Shown piece by piece: positions 28,209 to 37,725 of a DNA stretch of 64,000 bases. Each line of letters starts with the position of its first letter. The stretch's first letter is position 1. Location: the NCBI RefSeq assembly GCF_003952385.1, contig NZ_CP034444.1, positions 3,906,001 to 3,970,000 on the forward strand, in the 5' to 3' direction. Origin of the DNA: Mesorhizobium sp. M1D.F.Ca.ET.043.01.1.1 (lineage in GTDB: Bacteria; Pseudomonadota; Alphaproteobacteria; Rhizobiales; Rhizobiaceae). The position numbers were made by a program, and so were the translations under genes. Under the pieces are notes generated by a model that worked only from the letters and a program-made list of their open reading frames with translations, made no database searches and had not been told where the DNA came from.

Positions 28209-28400
28209 CGATGGGGAGACGCGATGATGTTCTTCGAGGAGGAGTTTGACCTCCTCGAAGCCTTCATCGGTGAAGATCCCGTCGTCATCATTGGCGCCGT
28301 AGACCCAGATGACGCCGTCCTAATCCGGGACACAAAGGGGGTGAACTCCCGTCTCGACGGCGCGGGCGTCGCCGCCGTTGCAAAGGCGGTCGTCGCCATC
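28209..28400 (-). pseudogene. Unidentified decayed reading frame
   Basis: A minus-strand frame with an internal TAG reads as plausible protein on both sides of the stop. CNGGDARAVETGVHP comes first, then DGVIWVYGANDDGIFTDEGF and a helix EEVKLLLEEHHR. I do not recognise the family. It lies between a binding-protein remnant and a transposase remnant. Confidence 0.3.
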
Positions 28401-28423
28401 CGCTCGTACCATGCCGCAGCGAG

Positions 28424-29129
28424 TCAAAGCGGCCCGCATCTGACCCTGCCTCTGTCAACCAAGGACAGCCGTGCGGTGCTCGTGACGCTTAAGGTGGAAG
28501 CGGAAGGTGAGGCGCTGATGGCGGCCGAGCAGGCACGCGCCTTGGGGTGCTTGTGAGCGGCGTAGTTGTCAAGAACGACGTGGATGGCCCTGCTGGCCGC
28601 CACCTCGGCATCGACAGCGTTGAGTGAGGCGGATGAATTCCTGGTGACGATGGCGCTGCATGTTCCTGCCGATAACGGTGCCATCGAGCACGGTAAGGGC
28701 GGCAAACAGGGTGGTCGTGCCGTTGCACTTGTAGTCGTGGTCGTGGTGCCGAGCCTACCCTTCATGGGCAGGCCGGGCTGGGTGCGGTCGAGCGCCTGGA
28801 TCTGGGCTCTTCTCGTCGACCGACAACAGGATAGCGTGAGCCGGTGGATCAACTAGTGGCATGGCCGACGACGTTGCGCAGTTTGTCGACGAACTGCGGA
28901 TCGTTGCAGAGCTTGCACTGGCGCGCCACACGCAAGTCTTGAACTTACCAGATTGCCGCATGATCTCGAGGGTGCCCACGCCGTCGCTGCTCAACAGAAT
29001 GATCTCTGCGCGCCAAACGTGCTTCTGCAGCGCACTGCGATGGGCGCGCTGATCAGAGAGAGGCTGACGATCAATCGAAGAAACGGTGAGGTATATTCCT
29101 GTGCGCATGTACCAGACTCGCATGCGCAC
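28424..29129 (-). pseudogene. IS630-family transposase remnant
   Basis: Minus-strand pieces in several frames match an IS630 transposase. The N-terminal part has RAEIILLSSDGVGTLEIMRQ and GKFKTCVW, the middle has LLSVDEKS and IQALDRTQPGLP, and the later part has FLNAVDAEV and [14 protein letters not shown], which contains a catalytic Asp. The C-terminal catalytic Glu region is not recovered and no terminal repeats were found. It is different from the IS630 element at 10525-11545 and more degraded. Confidence 0.75.
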
Positions 29130-29391
29130 TCACAAAAGGGAATCCTCAGCCGAACTCTTATGTCAGGCGTAAACCACTAGCACGACAGGGCTCCCGGCAA
29201 AGCTCTGGGATCGACAGATTGCCCATTGCGGCGCGCTGGAAGGCTACCTGGTTCCAGTTGTGGTCGCAGGCACCCCAGAGCACGAATGCAGATGAATTGA
29301 CTTTATATCGAGCAATATTTTTTCCGCCTTTAGCATCCAAGAAATCCGGTCTTAGATCCACGTAAGAGTGAGCCACTAGGGCGGCCTTAAC

Positions 29392-30723
29392 ATGTCCTCG
29401 TTTTCGATTGTGAACCACAAAATTGATCCCACGCGAGTGGCAAAAGCACTTAAGCCGGATGGGAGCATGGATGACAACGATCGGGTTGAAATTGGGCCGA
29501 CGGACGTCGCCTTTGCGGAGTGGGCAGCCTTGGGCCTGACCACGCCCAACCTAGATCGTATGCGCAAGACCCGTCTTGATCGGATTGTTCTGCAACTCCG
29601 CCAAAGAGACTATGCGGGCGTGCTCTGCTTCGACCCGCTGAACATACGATACGCTTCAGATTCCTCGAACATGCACATATGGATCATGCACAATCCGTCA
29701 CGAGCTGTGTTCGTATCGGCCGACGGCTATGTCGTTCTCTGGGATTTCCATCGTTGCAGCCACCTGTCAACCTATCTGCCGCTCATCAACGAAACCCGGG
29801 ATGGCGGGGCCGGCTTTTACTATTTCGTTGCCGGCGACCAAGAAGAAGCAGTCGCCAAGGACTTTGCCGGACAAATTGACGAACTGTTGCGCCGCTCTGG
29901 TGGCAAAAACCGTCGTCTTGCCGTCGACAAGATCGAAATCCCCGGCCTTCGTGCGCTAGATGCAGTTGGCATCGAGGTTTGCAACGGCATGCAGCTCATG
30001 GAGCACGCCAGGGCCATTAAGGGAATCGACGAGATCAACGCCATGCGCTGCTCTCTCGCGACCTGCGAGATTGCCGTTGCCAAAATGCGAGAACGTTTGC
30101 AGCCCGGCATAGCCGAAACGGAACTTTGGTCGGTTCTTCATGCCGAAAACATCGCACGTGGTGGCGAGTGGATCGAAACGCGCATTTTAACTTCCGGCCC
30201 GCGCACGAACCCCTGGATGCAGGAGGCCGGCCCCCGTCGCATTGTCTCAGGAGACCTCGTCGCCTTCGACACCGATATGGTGGGCCCGTACGGCATGTGT
30301 GCCGACTTCTCCCGCACTTGGCACTGCGGTGACGGCCGACCCACCGAAGCACAGCGAAGGCTGCACGACATAGCCTACGAGCACGTAGCTGCAAACATGG
30401 CTATGCTAAAGCCGGGCGTCTCTTTCACCGAACTCACTCAGCGCAGCCACAAGCTTCCCGCGGATTTCGTCAAGCAGCGATATGGCGTCATGATGCATGG
30501 CATTGGTCTTTGCGACGAATATCCCGCGATTCTCTATCCTGAAGACTTCATCCCGGGAGCATTCGACTATGTTCTCGAGCCCGGAATGACCCTGTGCGTC
30601 GAGGCTTATATCGGTGCCGTCGGTGGGCGGGAAGGCGTAAAACTGGAAGAGCAGGTGCTCGTGACCGAGAGCGGAGTTGAAAATCTCACGAGATGCCCGT
30701 TTGATGAGGCTTTGGTGGCCTAG
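29392..30723 (+). CDS. dddP: DddP-family protein (candidate DMSP lyase, M24 fold)
   Basis: The 443-residue protein has the M24 'pita-bread' fold and matches DddP, which cleaves dimethylsulfoniopropionate to dimethyl sulfide and acrylate. The N-terminal block NDRVEIGPTDVAFAEWAA and FDPLNIRYASDSSNM are family hallmarks. The six metal ligands known for marine DddP all have counterparts with the same spacing: Asp293, Asp295, Asp305, His369, Glu404 and Glu419. The start at 29392 is preceded by a weak purine stretch, and the conserved part begins soon after. The gene stands alone between a decayed IS630 and a decayed ATP-grasp fragment. Similarity is by recall, not by search. A related M24 activity on another substrate remains possible. 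Confidence 0.8.
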   Translation: MSSFSIVNHKIDPTRVAKALKPDGSMDDNDRVEIGPTDVAFAEWAALGLTTPNLDRMRKTRLDRIVLQLRQRDYAGVLCFDPLNIRYASDSSNMHIWIMHNPSRAVFVSADGYVVLWDFHRCSHLSTYLPLINETRDGGAGFYYFVAGDQEEAVAKDFAGQIDELLRRSGGKNRRLAVDKIEIPGLRALDAVGIEVCNGMQLMEHARAIKGIDEINAMRCSLATCEIAVAKMRERLQPGIAETELWSVLHAENIARGGEWIETRILTSGPRTNPWMQEAGPRRIVSGDLVAFDTDMVGPYGMCADFSRTWHCGDGRPTEAQRRLHDIAYEHVAANMAMLKPGVSFTELTQRSHKLPADFVKQRYGVMMHGIGLCDEYPAILYPEDFIPGAFDYVLEPGMTLCVEAYIGAVGGREGVKLEEQVLVTESGVENLTRCPFDEALVA

Positions 30724-30879
30724 GGATTTCGGCCGAGTCTCTTCAAATTGTCCAATTCTTGAGAGATCCGCGGAAAAGCTGTTTGTTGCGCATCTGGCTC
30801 AGCACTTTTGCGGAAGTTGGCTTTTCGTTGGTCCAACTCGCCCGCCTACATTCGTAGAAAGGGGGGTGGAGGCATCCAA

Positions 30880-31270
30880 GTCCATGGTCGACGCCCTGAC
30901 CCGCGAGTGCTGTCGATACTCTGACCAGCAGTCGGGCAGTGGCAGCTGTGGCGTCAGATTTGCAGCAAGTCCGCTGTTAGCCTCCGAACACACGGTCTCT
31001 GTTGGGGGTGGCGCATGTGGCCATTCCGCCAAGGATATTGGTCGAATTGCAGGCAATAGCCGGTCAGTGTCAGGTCACACTGGGTTGGCGCTTCGTGACG
31101 ACGATTTTCGTGTAGCAGACATTTCGCTGAGTGGTTTGCATGCTCTCGATCTTGGCTGGGGACACAACAATGTGGAGCTTCGGTGTATGGAGCGCGGATC
31201 GGTCGTCATCGTTCGGCGTGTTCGGTGCTCCATGGGGCGGTCAATTCATCTGCTTACGTCACAGCCGGGA
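30880..31270 (+). pseudogene. ATP-grasp ligase remnant (fourth family copy)
   Basis: A plus-strand frame contains worn pieces of the ATP-grasp family seen at 37726-38934 and 60019-61257. VDALTRECCR corresponds to LDALIHECSR. GSGSCGVRF with SEHTVSVGG corresponds to GSGSIGVRL with AEHTTYLLGG. RVADISLSGLHALDLGWG and NNVELRC with GSVVIV correspond to the ATP-binding core. Large parts between them are missing, so it is a deletion derivative. Confidence 0.7.
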
Positions 31271-31353
31271 CCTGCTTGACAAGAAACCTGAGGCAGCGCG
31301 ATACTATGAGAAGTCCCTCCTGTCGTGACGGAACGCTATCTCGGAGGATAAAT

Positions 31354-31554
31354 ATGCACTATTCCCTAGATATACATGCCGAGGCTGGGCGTTTGTTGGA
31401 AGAGAAATGCTGTGCGATTTCCGCCCTACTGATCACGACTCCCCTGGTCGGCTTGCTTTTCGCATTTGCGTCACAGGGGACAAATCTTTTTGACTCTACT
31501 AACCCGGAGAGGGCCTTCCTCCAGAGTTCTTCGATCGTGCTGCCGCCGCGCTGA
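31354..31554 (+). CDS. Small hypothetical membrane protein
   Basis: This 66-codon frame starts at ATG 31354 with a good ribosome-binding site, GGAGG at 31343-31347. It encodes one likely membrane segment (residues ~21-40, ISALLITTPLVGLLFAFA) followed by a polar tail. I recognise no family. It lies between the ATP-grasp remnant and IS91-type debris, so it could also be the 5' end of a longer gene cut by rearrangement. Confidence 0.4.
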   Translation: MHYSLDIHAEAGRLLEEKCCAISALLITTPLVGLLFAFASQGTNLFDSTNPERAFLQSSSIVLPPR

Positions 31555-31837
31555 GCAAGTCCAATAAGTCTGCCACGGATGTAGCTAAGCTGAGCGTCCG
31601 ACGGAAACGCCCCAGTGTTGATTTTTCGAGCTTTCTCTGACTTGCCTGTCGGAGTCCACCAGAGGCGATCCGTCGCGACGCAGCCTAGTGCTACTTTGGC
31701 AGATTTTTGGCGATGTGGGCATTTTGAGGATTGAACGAAGCCGCTAACGCGGCATTTGGCGGATCGGTTTGCAGGAACGCTTCTGTTTTGAAGGATCGCG
31801 GCTGTTGAAGCGCAATCTGAGAACAGGAGCTACAGAA

Positions 31838-32643
31838 ATGGCCAAGTTGACCCCAGTTCCCCGGCGCATGATCGAGGATATGACGATCCGTAATCTGCCG
31901 CCGGCCACGCAGCGATCCCCACGTGCATGCCGCGGCGAAGTTTTCGCGCTACTTGGCCGTTCGCCGGACCGGCTCGGTCTGGAGGACGTGCGCGCCTTCC
32001 AAGTTCATTTGATGTCGACCGGAATCTCGTGGCTGCGCTGAACCAGACGGTGTGCGCGCTGCGGTTCCTCTACGGCGTGACGCTGGGCCATGCCGAGAGT
32101 CCGGAGCGGATCGTCTATGCTCGCTCGCTACGCACGCTGCCGGTGGTATTGAGCGCCGACGAAGTCGTGGCCTTCCTAGAGGCGGTGCCGAGCCTGAAGT
32201 GCCGTACGGCCCTGACGACGGCCTAAGAGCAGGTCTCAGTGCTTGGAGACTGTCGGGCTGAAGGTCGGCGACATCGACAGCGGTCGCGGGGTGATCCGTG
32301 TTGAGCACGGCAAGGGCGACAAGGACCGCACCGTGATGCTGTCGGCGCAGCTTCTGCGCATCTGCGAGTCTACTGGCGGCTTGGCGAAGCCGCGGGACTG
32401 GCTGTTTCCCGCGCGCGGGTGTTATTTGGGCTTGTCGTTCGGCGCGTGCGGCCGCCTAAGCGGGTGACGGTCCACACGCTCAGGCACAGCTTCGCCACGC
32501 ATCTTCAGAACGCACCGACATCCGCACCATCCAGGTTCTACTCGGCCACAACAATCTGTCCGGCGGCGCGCTACGCTAAGGTCTCGAACAGCCTCATCCG
32601 ACGCACGACAAGCCCGGCTGAACATCGAGGTGCCGCCAGGGTG
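31838..32643 (+). pseudogene. Tyrosine recombinase associated with IS91-type elements, decayed
   Basis: Fragments in three frames rebuild a XerC/D-like integrase of about 290 residues. ATG 31838 starts MAKLTPVPRRMIEDMTIRN, then GRSPDRLGLEDVRAFQVHL follows. After a frameshift near 32030 come TVCALRFLYGVTLGH and LPVVLSADEVV. After a TAA near 32224 comes VGLKVGDIDSGRGVIRVEHG. The last part has HTLRHSFATHL, with the catalytic His and Arg, and a worn RYAKVSNSLIRRTT in place of the Tyr region. Such integrases typically precede IS91-family transposases, as here. Confidence 0.82.
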
Positions 32644-32655
32644 AGTGGTACCGCC

Positions 32656-33180
32656 ATGTCGGCGAGACTGAAGGTGGCGGATATCTTCCGCCGCCATGGC
32701 GAAGTATATAGACAGGTTCATGACGGCTATCTAGGCTCGCATCGAGCGGCGTGTGATGAGCGCGATCGAGCTCTGCCGGACCGCCGAACTGGGCGGCCAG
32801 TCTACGGCTGCCGCTCCTGCGGTCGATCCGCGTGGCCTACAATTCCTGTCGCAGCCGGCACAGTCCCAAATGCCAGGGTCAGGCCTGCCGGGACTGGCTT
32901 GCCGCACGCCAGAATGAACTGCTGCCGGTGCTCTATCACGCAGTGTTCATGCTGCCGGCTGAGGTTGCTGCGATCCCTTTCACAAGGCGGCACCTTATAC
33001 GCGGCCGAAACGCCTGCGCGCGAAGCCAATCTCAGGCATTTGGGAGCTGAGATCGGCCTCATCGCGGCGCTGCATAGCTCTCATCTACCATCCCGCCTGA
33101 TTGTATCGTACCGGGTGGTGGTGTCTCGCCCGACGGCACACGCTGGATCTCGTGCAGGCCGGGCTCTTTTTACTCGTGCG
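32656..33180 (+). pseudogene. IS91-family transposase remnant
   Basis: ATG 32656 begins with VADIFRRHGEVYRQ, the start typical of IS91-type Rep/transposases. In another frame YNSCRSRHSPKCQGQ matches the Cys-rich zinc motif (YNSCRNRHCPKCQG), with two of its Cys changed, and WLAARQNELLPV follows. Later HLGAEIGLIAALH and a worn HHPHVH region are seen. Several frameshifts and deletions make it inactive. Confidence 0.78.
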
Positions 33181-33315
33181 CGTGCTGTCGCGCCTGTTTC
33201 GCTGGCGCATGACACGGAAGACGCGCTTGTGATTGACGGCCGGTTCGCCGTCTTTCGCGTTCCCTGTTCGTCAGGGCTGTGATGCGACGATCGCCATAGG
33301 TCGGGCGTTCGTCGA

Positions 33316-33832
33316 TCAGGCGGCGACCAGCTCCAAGAGCCCATCGTCATCGGGGTTGCGATAAGGCCCGCGCGGCTTCACCAGGCGATGCAACTCATGG
33401 AGATGGGAACGCGCCGCCCCGAGGGTCTCGGCAACGGCCTTCATCGGGAACCGTCCCTCGGCTGCGACAAGAGCCGCAAGTTCGGTTTTTTGACTCCGAC
33501 CTGGCCAGCGCGTCTTTGAGGATCTCCACTTCCATGGTCTTGCGGCCGAGAAGCCGCTCGAGGTCGCGAAGGCGCTCTTCAAGCCGCCGCACTTCCGAAC
33601 TCCCGACCACAGATTCGTCCGATCCCACCGCAGCCGTTCCGCCTTCCTTCAATAAACGGCGCCAACGATACAAGAGATTTGGCGCCACGCCTCATCGTGC
33701 GGCGACAGAGGACACGGTCTCACCCGGAAGGAAACTCTCCTCGATAATCTGCAGCTTCTGTTCGGTCGTCGTCCAGTGTCGGCGCCGTACCTCCCCGGTG
33801 ATCAGTTCAATCCGTCGACAGTCGTCAGCCAT
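33316..33832 (-). pseudogene. IS3-family transposase orfA/orfB remnant
   Basis: On the minus strand ATG 33832 starts a classical OrfA: ADDCRRIELITGEVRRRHW, then EQKLQIIEESFLPGETVSS. A TGA interrupts it before GVAPNLLYRWRRLLKEGG. A leucine-zipper-like helix (VRRLEERLRDLERLLGRK) follows. A shifted frame then gives the start of OrfB (FPMKAVAETLGAARSHL, RPRGPYRNPDD-like) before truncation near 33316. The catalytic part of OrfB is absent. Confidence 0.82.
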
Positions 33833-34220
33833 AAGCCTGTGCTTGAGGATATCCCCAAGCCTCCCGCGTTAGGCCGACTGTCCGGCCGAAATGGGGGCCA
33901 GTTCAGGATCCGACATTGTTGGCGAACTTCGAACAAAGGAGGTCTGTGCAGTTCTTTCACGACGCCTTTCTTCGATGAAGAACAGTGTAATGCGAGCCTT
34001 CAGGTCAAATGGCATGACGCATGCACAGGGTTGTGCGAGCCGGAAGGAACAAGGCCATGCTGACAGAGAACCAGATGAAAGTGCCTGCCGAGATCGTGCC
34101 TCGCCAGGAGAATGCCGAAGAGACCCGCCACGTACCTTCGGAGCTCGAGCACGAGGATTTAGCCGATGCGCGCTGTTGGAATGCAGGCGATCGCCCCTTG
34201 CTGACGGGCAGGGTTGGGTC
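33833..34220. other. Upstream region of the second E1 operon
   Basis: About 390 bases between the IS3 remnant and E1 alpha. The reading frame of E1 alpha is open through it, but the family start is at 34221. It contains a possible sigma54 element (34010-34025). A 60-codon frame at 34021-34230 has no known features. Confidence 0.4.
34010..34025 (+). promoter_or_regulatory. Possible sigma54 (-24/-12) promoter
   Basis: TGGCATG-ACGC-ATGCA has the GG-N10-GC spacing and matches the consensus TGGCAYG-N4-TTGCW at all but one of the fixed positions. It lies ~195 bases before the E1 alpha start. No TGT-N10-ACA site was found in the 150 bases upstream, so dependence on NifA is not supported. Confidence 0.3.
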
Positions 34221-35204
34221 ATGCAGTTGAAGGGCGATCGTAGGCTAGAGGCTTTTCGACGGATGCTTCGCATCCGCCGATTCGAAGAAGAAGGTAGGCG
34301 CCTGTTCAACGGTGGTCAGATCCCTGGTTGGTTTCACACGACCGTGGGTCAGGAAGGCGCTATCGTCGGAGCAAGCCTCGCCCTCCGGGACGATGACGCC
34401 ATGACCGGAACACACCGTTCGCATGGCCATCCGATTGCGAAGGGCGCGCATTTGCAGGCGCTTATGGCAGAACTGATGGGTAAGGAGGGCGGCGTTTGTA
34501 AGGGGCGTGGCGGTTCGATGCATTTTGCGGACAGTTCAGTGGGGATTATCAGTGAATCGGGAATCGTCGGAGGGGGCATTCCTCTTGCCACAGGATGCGC
34601 ATTTAGCGCCAAGGTGCGCGGCGTCGATCAGGTTACCCTTTGCTTTTTCGGCGACGGAGCAGTGAACCAGGGCACTTTTCACGAGAGCCTCAACATGGCC
34701 TCGTTGTGGAGGCTTCCCGTCATTTATCTTTGCGAGAACAATGGCTATGCAATGACCACCTCCGTAGCAACAAGCCACGGACAGCCGGACATTGCCCTAC
34801 GAGCGGCAGGTTACGGAATTCCAGGAGAAATAGTAGACGGACAGGACGTCAGTGCCGTCTATCAATCTGCGGCATATGCGGTCACGCGAGCACGCGCGGG
34901 GCAGGGACCCACTCTCATAGTGGCCAACACTTATCGGTTCGATGAACACAATATAGGCTTGGCCGTTTCTGGGGAGCCTTATCGACAGGTCGCAGAAGTC
35001 GAGGCACACAAACGCGACCGGGACCCAATTTTGCTATATCGCACTGTGCTGCTCGAAGAGGGTGTAAATGAAGAGACTCTAGCAACCATCGAGCATGAAG
35101 TGGCCCAAGCCGTCACACAGGCCGTACAGTTTGCTTTGGCTAGCCCCATGCCCCGGCCCGAAACGTTGCCCGACTATATGTTCGTGTCGACCATTGCCCG
35201 CTAA
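34221..35204 (+). CDS. TPP-dependent dehydrogenase E1 component, alpha subunit (second copy)
   Basis: From ATG 34221 the protein is 327 residues, the normal family length. The frame is open further upstream to 33891, but that part has no E1 similarity. The TPP motif is intact (GDGA followed by CENN). THRSHGHPIAKG and CKGRGGSMHF match AcoA/PdhA. It is a diverged paralogue of the gene at 13184-14218. It is followed 19 bases later by its beta subunit. No lipoyl protein or E2 accompanies this cassette, so the E1 may use another complex or act as a carboligase without E2. Confidence 0.87.
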   Translation: MQLKGDRRLEAFRRMLRIRRFEEEGRRLFNGGQIPGWFHTTVGQEGAIVGASLALRDDDAMTGTHRSHGHPIAKGAHLQALMAELMGKEGGVCKGRGGSMHFADSSVGIISESGIVGGGIPLATGCAFSAKVRGVDQVTLCFFGDGAVNQGTFHESLNMASLWRLPVIYLCENNGYAMTTSVATSHGQPDIALRAAGYGIPGEIVDGQDVSAVYQSAAYAVTRARAGQGPTLIVANTYRFDEHNIGLAVSGEPYRQVAEVEAHKRDRDPILLYRTVLLEEGVNEETLATIEHEVAQAVTQAVQFALASPMPRPETLPDYMFVSTIAR

Positions 35205-35223
35205 GGGTGGGCTGGAGGGATTA

Positions 35224-36231
35224 ATGGATGTGAAAGACGATACCCACAGAGACGCAGCCACGCCCGGTCCCCATATTCAGATGACCTATTTTGAGGCAAT
35301 CGTGCAGGCCCAGCTAGAGGAAATGCATCGGGATGAGCGCGTTGTATTGTTGGGAGAGGACGTCTCAGTTCATGGCGGCGGCAAGCTTATCGAATGCTTC
35401 GGCAAGAACCGGGTTTGGAACATGCCAATTTCAGAAGGCAGTTTTACGGGACTTGGCATCGGGGCTGCCATCAATGGTTTGCGACCGATTGTAGACATTT
35501 CAACTGCCAGTTTCATCTATCTCGCTTGTGACCAGATTGTAAACCAGGCCTCAAAATTGCGGTATATGACTGGGGGCCAGATAGACATCCCAATCGTCTT
35601 TCGCTGCTGTATGTTCTCGACGGGCTCCGAAGCGGCACAGCATGCCGACCGGCCTTACCCGCTTTTTATGAACGTGCCGGGCCTTAAGATTATCAGCCCG
35701 ACCAGCGCTGCCGATATCAAAGGCCTCATGAAATCCGCCATTCGCGACGGCGATCCTGTGCTCGTCTTCGAGGACACCCGCCTCTGGCCTCTCAAAGGCG
35801 ACGTCCCCACGGATCCGGACCATTTAATCCCAATTGGCAAAGCGGACGTGAAGCGCGAGGGGGAGCACGTTACCGTCGTTGCCATCGCCGGTGCTATCAG
35901 GCCGACCATGGAAGCTGCCAACTACCTCATCGAGGAAGGCATTTCGGTCGAAGTGATCGATCCACGTACATTGAAGCCGCTCGATTATGAGGCAATCAAG
36001 ATGTCAATCGAGAAGACCGGACGGCTGATTATTGTCGAGAACGGACACCGTATCTGCAACGTCGGAAGTGAAATCGCAGCGGTGATGGCGGAAGAGTCCT
36101 TCGATCTTTTGAAGCGACCTATCTTGCGGCTGAGTGCTCCAGATATTCATGTCCCATTCAGTCCGGCTCTTGAGAAGGACTTTTTTCCAACACGGGACAG
36201 CATTGTTGGCGCCATACGACAGTTACTCTGA
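35224..36231 (+). CDS. TPP-dependent dehydrogenase E1 component, beta subunit (second copy)
   Basis: The 335-residue protein starts at ATG 35224 behind GGAGGG. The first ~20 residues are an extra polar extension compared with the copy at 14215. Family motifs include LLGEDVSVHGG, SEGSFTGLGIGAAINGLRPI, DQIVNQASKLRYM and VEVIDPRTLKPLD. The late motif IIVENGHR resembles the usual VHE/VEE site. Together with the alpha subunit it forms a heterotetrameric E1. Confidence 0.87.
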   Translation: MDVKDDTHRDAATPGPHIQMTYFEAIVQAQLEEMHRDERVVLLGEDVSVHGGGKLIECFGKNRVWNMPISEGSFTGLGIGAAINGLRPIVDISTASFIYLACDQIVNQASKLRYMTGGQIDIPIVFRCCMFSTGSEAAQHADRPYPLFMNVPGLKIISPTSAADIKGLMKSAIRDGDPVLVFEDTRLWPLKGDVPTDPDHLIPIGKADVKREGEHVTVVAIAGAIRPTMEAANYLIEEGISVEVIDPRTLKPLDYEAIKMSIEKTGRLIIVENGHRICNVGSEIAAVMAEESFDLLKRPILRLSAPDIHVPFSPALEKDFFPTRDSIVGAIRQLL

Positions 36232-36372
36232 GTTCCCAAAAAACGCATGAATGGAAGTAACACAGCAACTGCCGTTATCGTCGCAGTAGGAGGTGATAAG
36301 ACGCGCTTAGAAAAAGAAGGCAGGCCATCAGACGATAGGCGGGAAACATTCCAGAAGGGATAGGGCTTATAC

Positions 36373-37134
36373 ATGAGTAAATCATTCATCGATGGCAGAT
36401 TCGGTCTGAGTGGGAAGACCGCTTTGGTGACCGGCGGAGCACGCGGCATCGGATTGCAAGTCGCGCTTACATTACAAGAAGCTGGCGCCGATATAATTCT
36501 CACTGGAAGGGATCGGGTTCGCGTGGCCGCGGCGGCAGATCAGTTTCCAGTCAAGCCTAAAGTCTATCAGCTCGATGTTAGGGACTCGCAGGCGGTACGC
36601 GATCTCGCCGATGGCATCGCCGTTTGCCCTGACATCCTTATTAACAATGCCGGGGTGTCCCGCGCGGCGCCGACGAAATATACCACCGACGAGGATTGGC
36701 GAGCTGTCCTTTCAGTCAACTTGGACGGCCTGTTCTACTGCAGTCGCACCTTCGGCTCTCTCATGGCGGAGCGCGGTTCCGGCGTGATTGTAAATATCAG
36801 TTCGATATGTGGAGATGTTGTCACCCGACAGGAATCCGTAGTCACGGCTTACAATGCGAGCAAGGCGGGGGTAACTATGGTAACCAAAACCCTTGCTTGC
36901 GAATGGGCAAGATCTGGGGTTCGGGTGAACGCAGTGGCGCCTGGATTCGTACAGTCAGAGATGACCGACCAGTATCCTGTAGAAGTGGTCAGGGCATGGT
37001 CTGATCGGACGCCAATGGGCCGCTTCGGCCAACCTCATGAGATTGCATCTGCCGTCCAATTTCTTGCTAGCGACGCGTCAACCTATATCACGGGAACGGT
37101 ATTGTTGGTGGATGGTGGCTACACTTGCTGGTGA
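36373..37134 (+). CDS. SDR-family oxidoreductase (second E1-linked SDR)
   Basis: The 253-residue classical SDR has TGGARGIG, LINNAGVS, VNISSICG and YNASK. It ends DGGYTCW. The closest relative in this window is the SDR at 17900-18673, also behind an E1 pair. It starts at ATG 36373, ~140 bases after E1 beta. In this family members act on polyols, hydroxyacids or 3-oxoacyl compounds. Here it may reduce or oxidise the E1 product. Confidence 0.85.
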   Translation: MSKSFIDGRFGLSGKTALVTGGARGIGLQVALTLQEAGADIILTGRDRVRVAAAADQFPVKPKVYQLDVRDSQAVRDLADGIAVCPDILINNAGVSRAAPTKYTTDEDWRAVLSVNLDGLFYCSRTFGSLMAERGSGVIVNISSICGDVVTRQESVVTAYNASKAGVTMVTKTLACEWARSGVRVNAVAPGFVQSEMTDQYPVEVVRAWSDRTPMGRFGQPHEIASAVQFLASDASTYITGTVLLVDGGYTCW

Positions 37135-37147
37135 GATTTTCTATTGG

Positions 37148-37450
37148 TTAATTCTGGTGGGCCATCCTGCTGCCTGGGGTGACAAAGCAAGATGATCTAC
37201 CCATCGAAGTTTCTGTGCGTCGCACTACTTGATCCATAGTTTCGTAGTCAAAAGCACGGTGAACGTCAACCGAATCGATGAAGCTATCCAGCAGTTTGGC
37301 GGTGCGTTCTTGAGGCCGCTGTAGGTTAGGTGTAAGGCCGTTCACCAAGCTCGTTTGAATGACAGTTCGCGCGACGAGCAGAAGCTCGTGCATCGTACCT
37401 TCTCCCAGACGCTCCCCAGCCAGCTGAGTGATGTAGACACCGGTCATCAC
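37148..37450 (-). pseudogene. Possible remnant of a GntR/FadR-type regulator (FCD domain)
   Basis: A 100-codon minus-strand frame contains a helical pattern (MHELLLVARTVIQTSLV, later AFDYETMDQVVRRT) resembling the ligand-binding FCD domain of GntR-family regulators. No DNA-binding domain is present. The call is weak. The alternative is a chance open frame. Confidence 0.3.
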
Positions 37451-37725
37451 CCGTTGCCATGGGATCTCTGGTCCTTCACCAGGATCGGTGCGGCGGTAAC
37501 GGATCCCATCATCGCGCCTCTCATTCCCCAGCCGACTTGCGCGAGAAGAATAGGCCTATATTGCGGCAACCAAGACACTCTTTTTGGTGGTCATGACGTC
37601 ACATCCTGCAACAGATAAATACAACTACTTCACAAGAATTTACCAATCGCAAACCACGAGCAGTGGTATGTTGGACGAACTCACGCGCGGAAAAAAACCA
37701 GACAAGCTATTCGGAGTCGACAAAC

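Noticed and set aside
28095..28556. 153-codon plus-strand frame
   Set aside because: It is antisense to three minus-strand remnants (binding protein, unknown frame, IS630) that show recognisable protein patterns.
37150..37175. GG-N10-GC pattern in GGCCATCCTGCTGC as a sigma54 promoter
   Set aside because: Only the GG/GC dinucleotides match; the rest of the consensus is absent.
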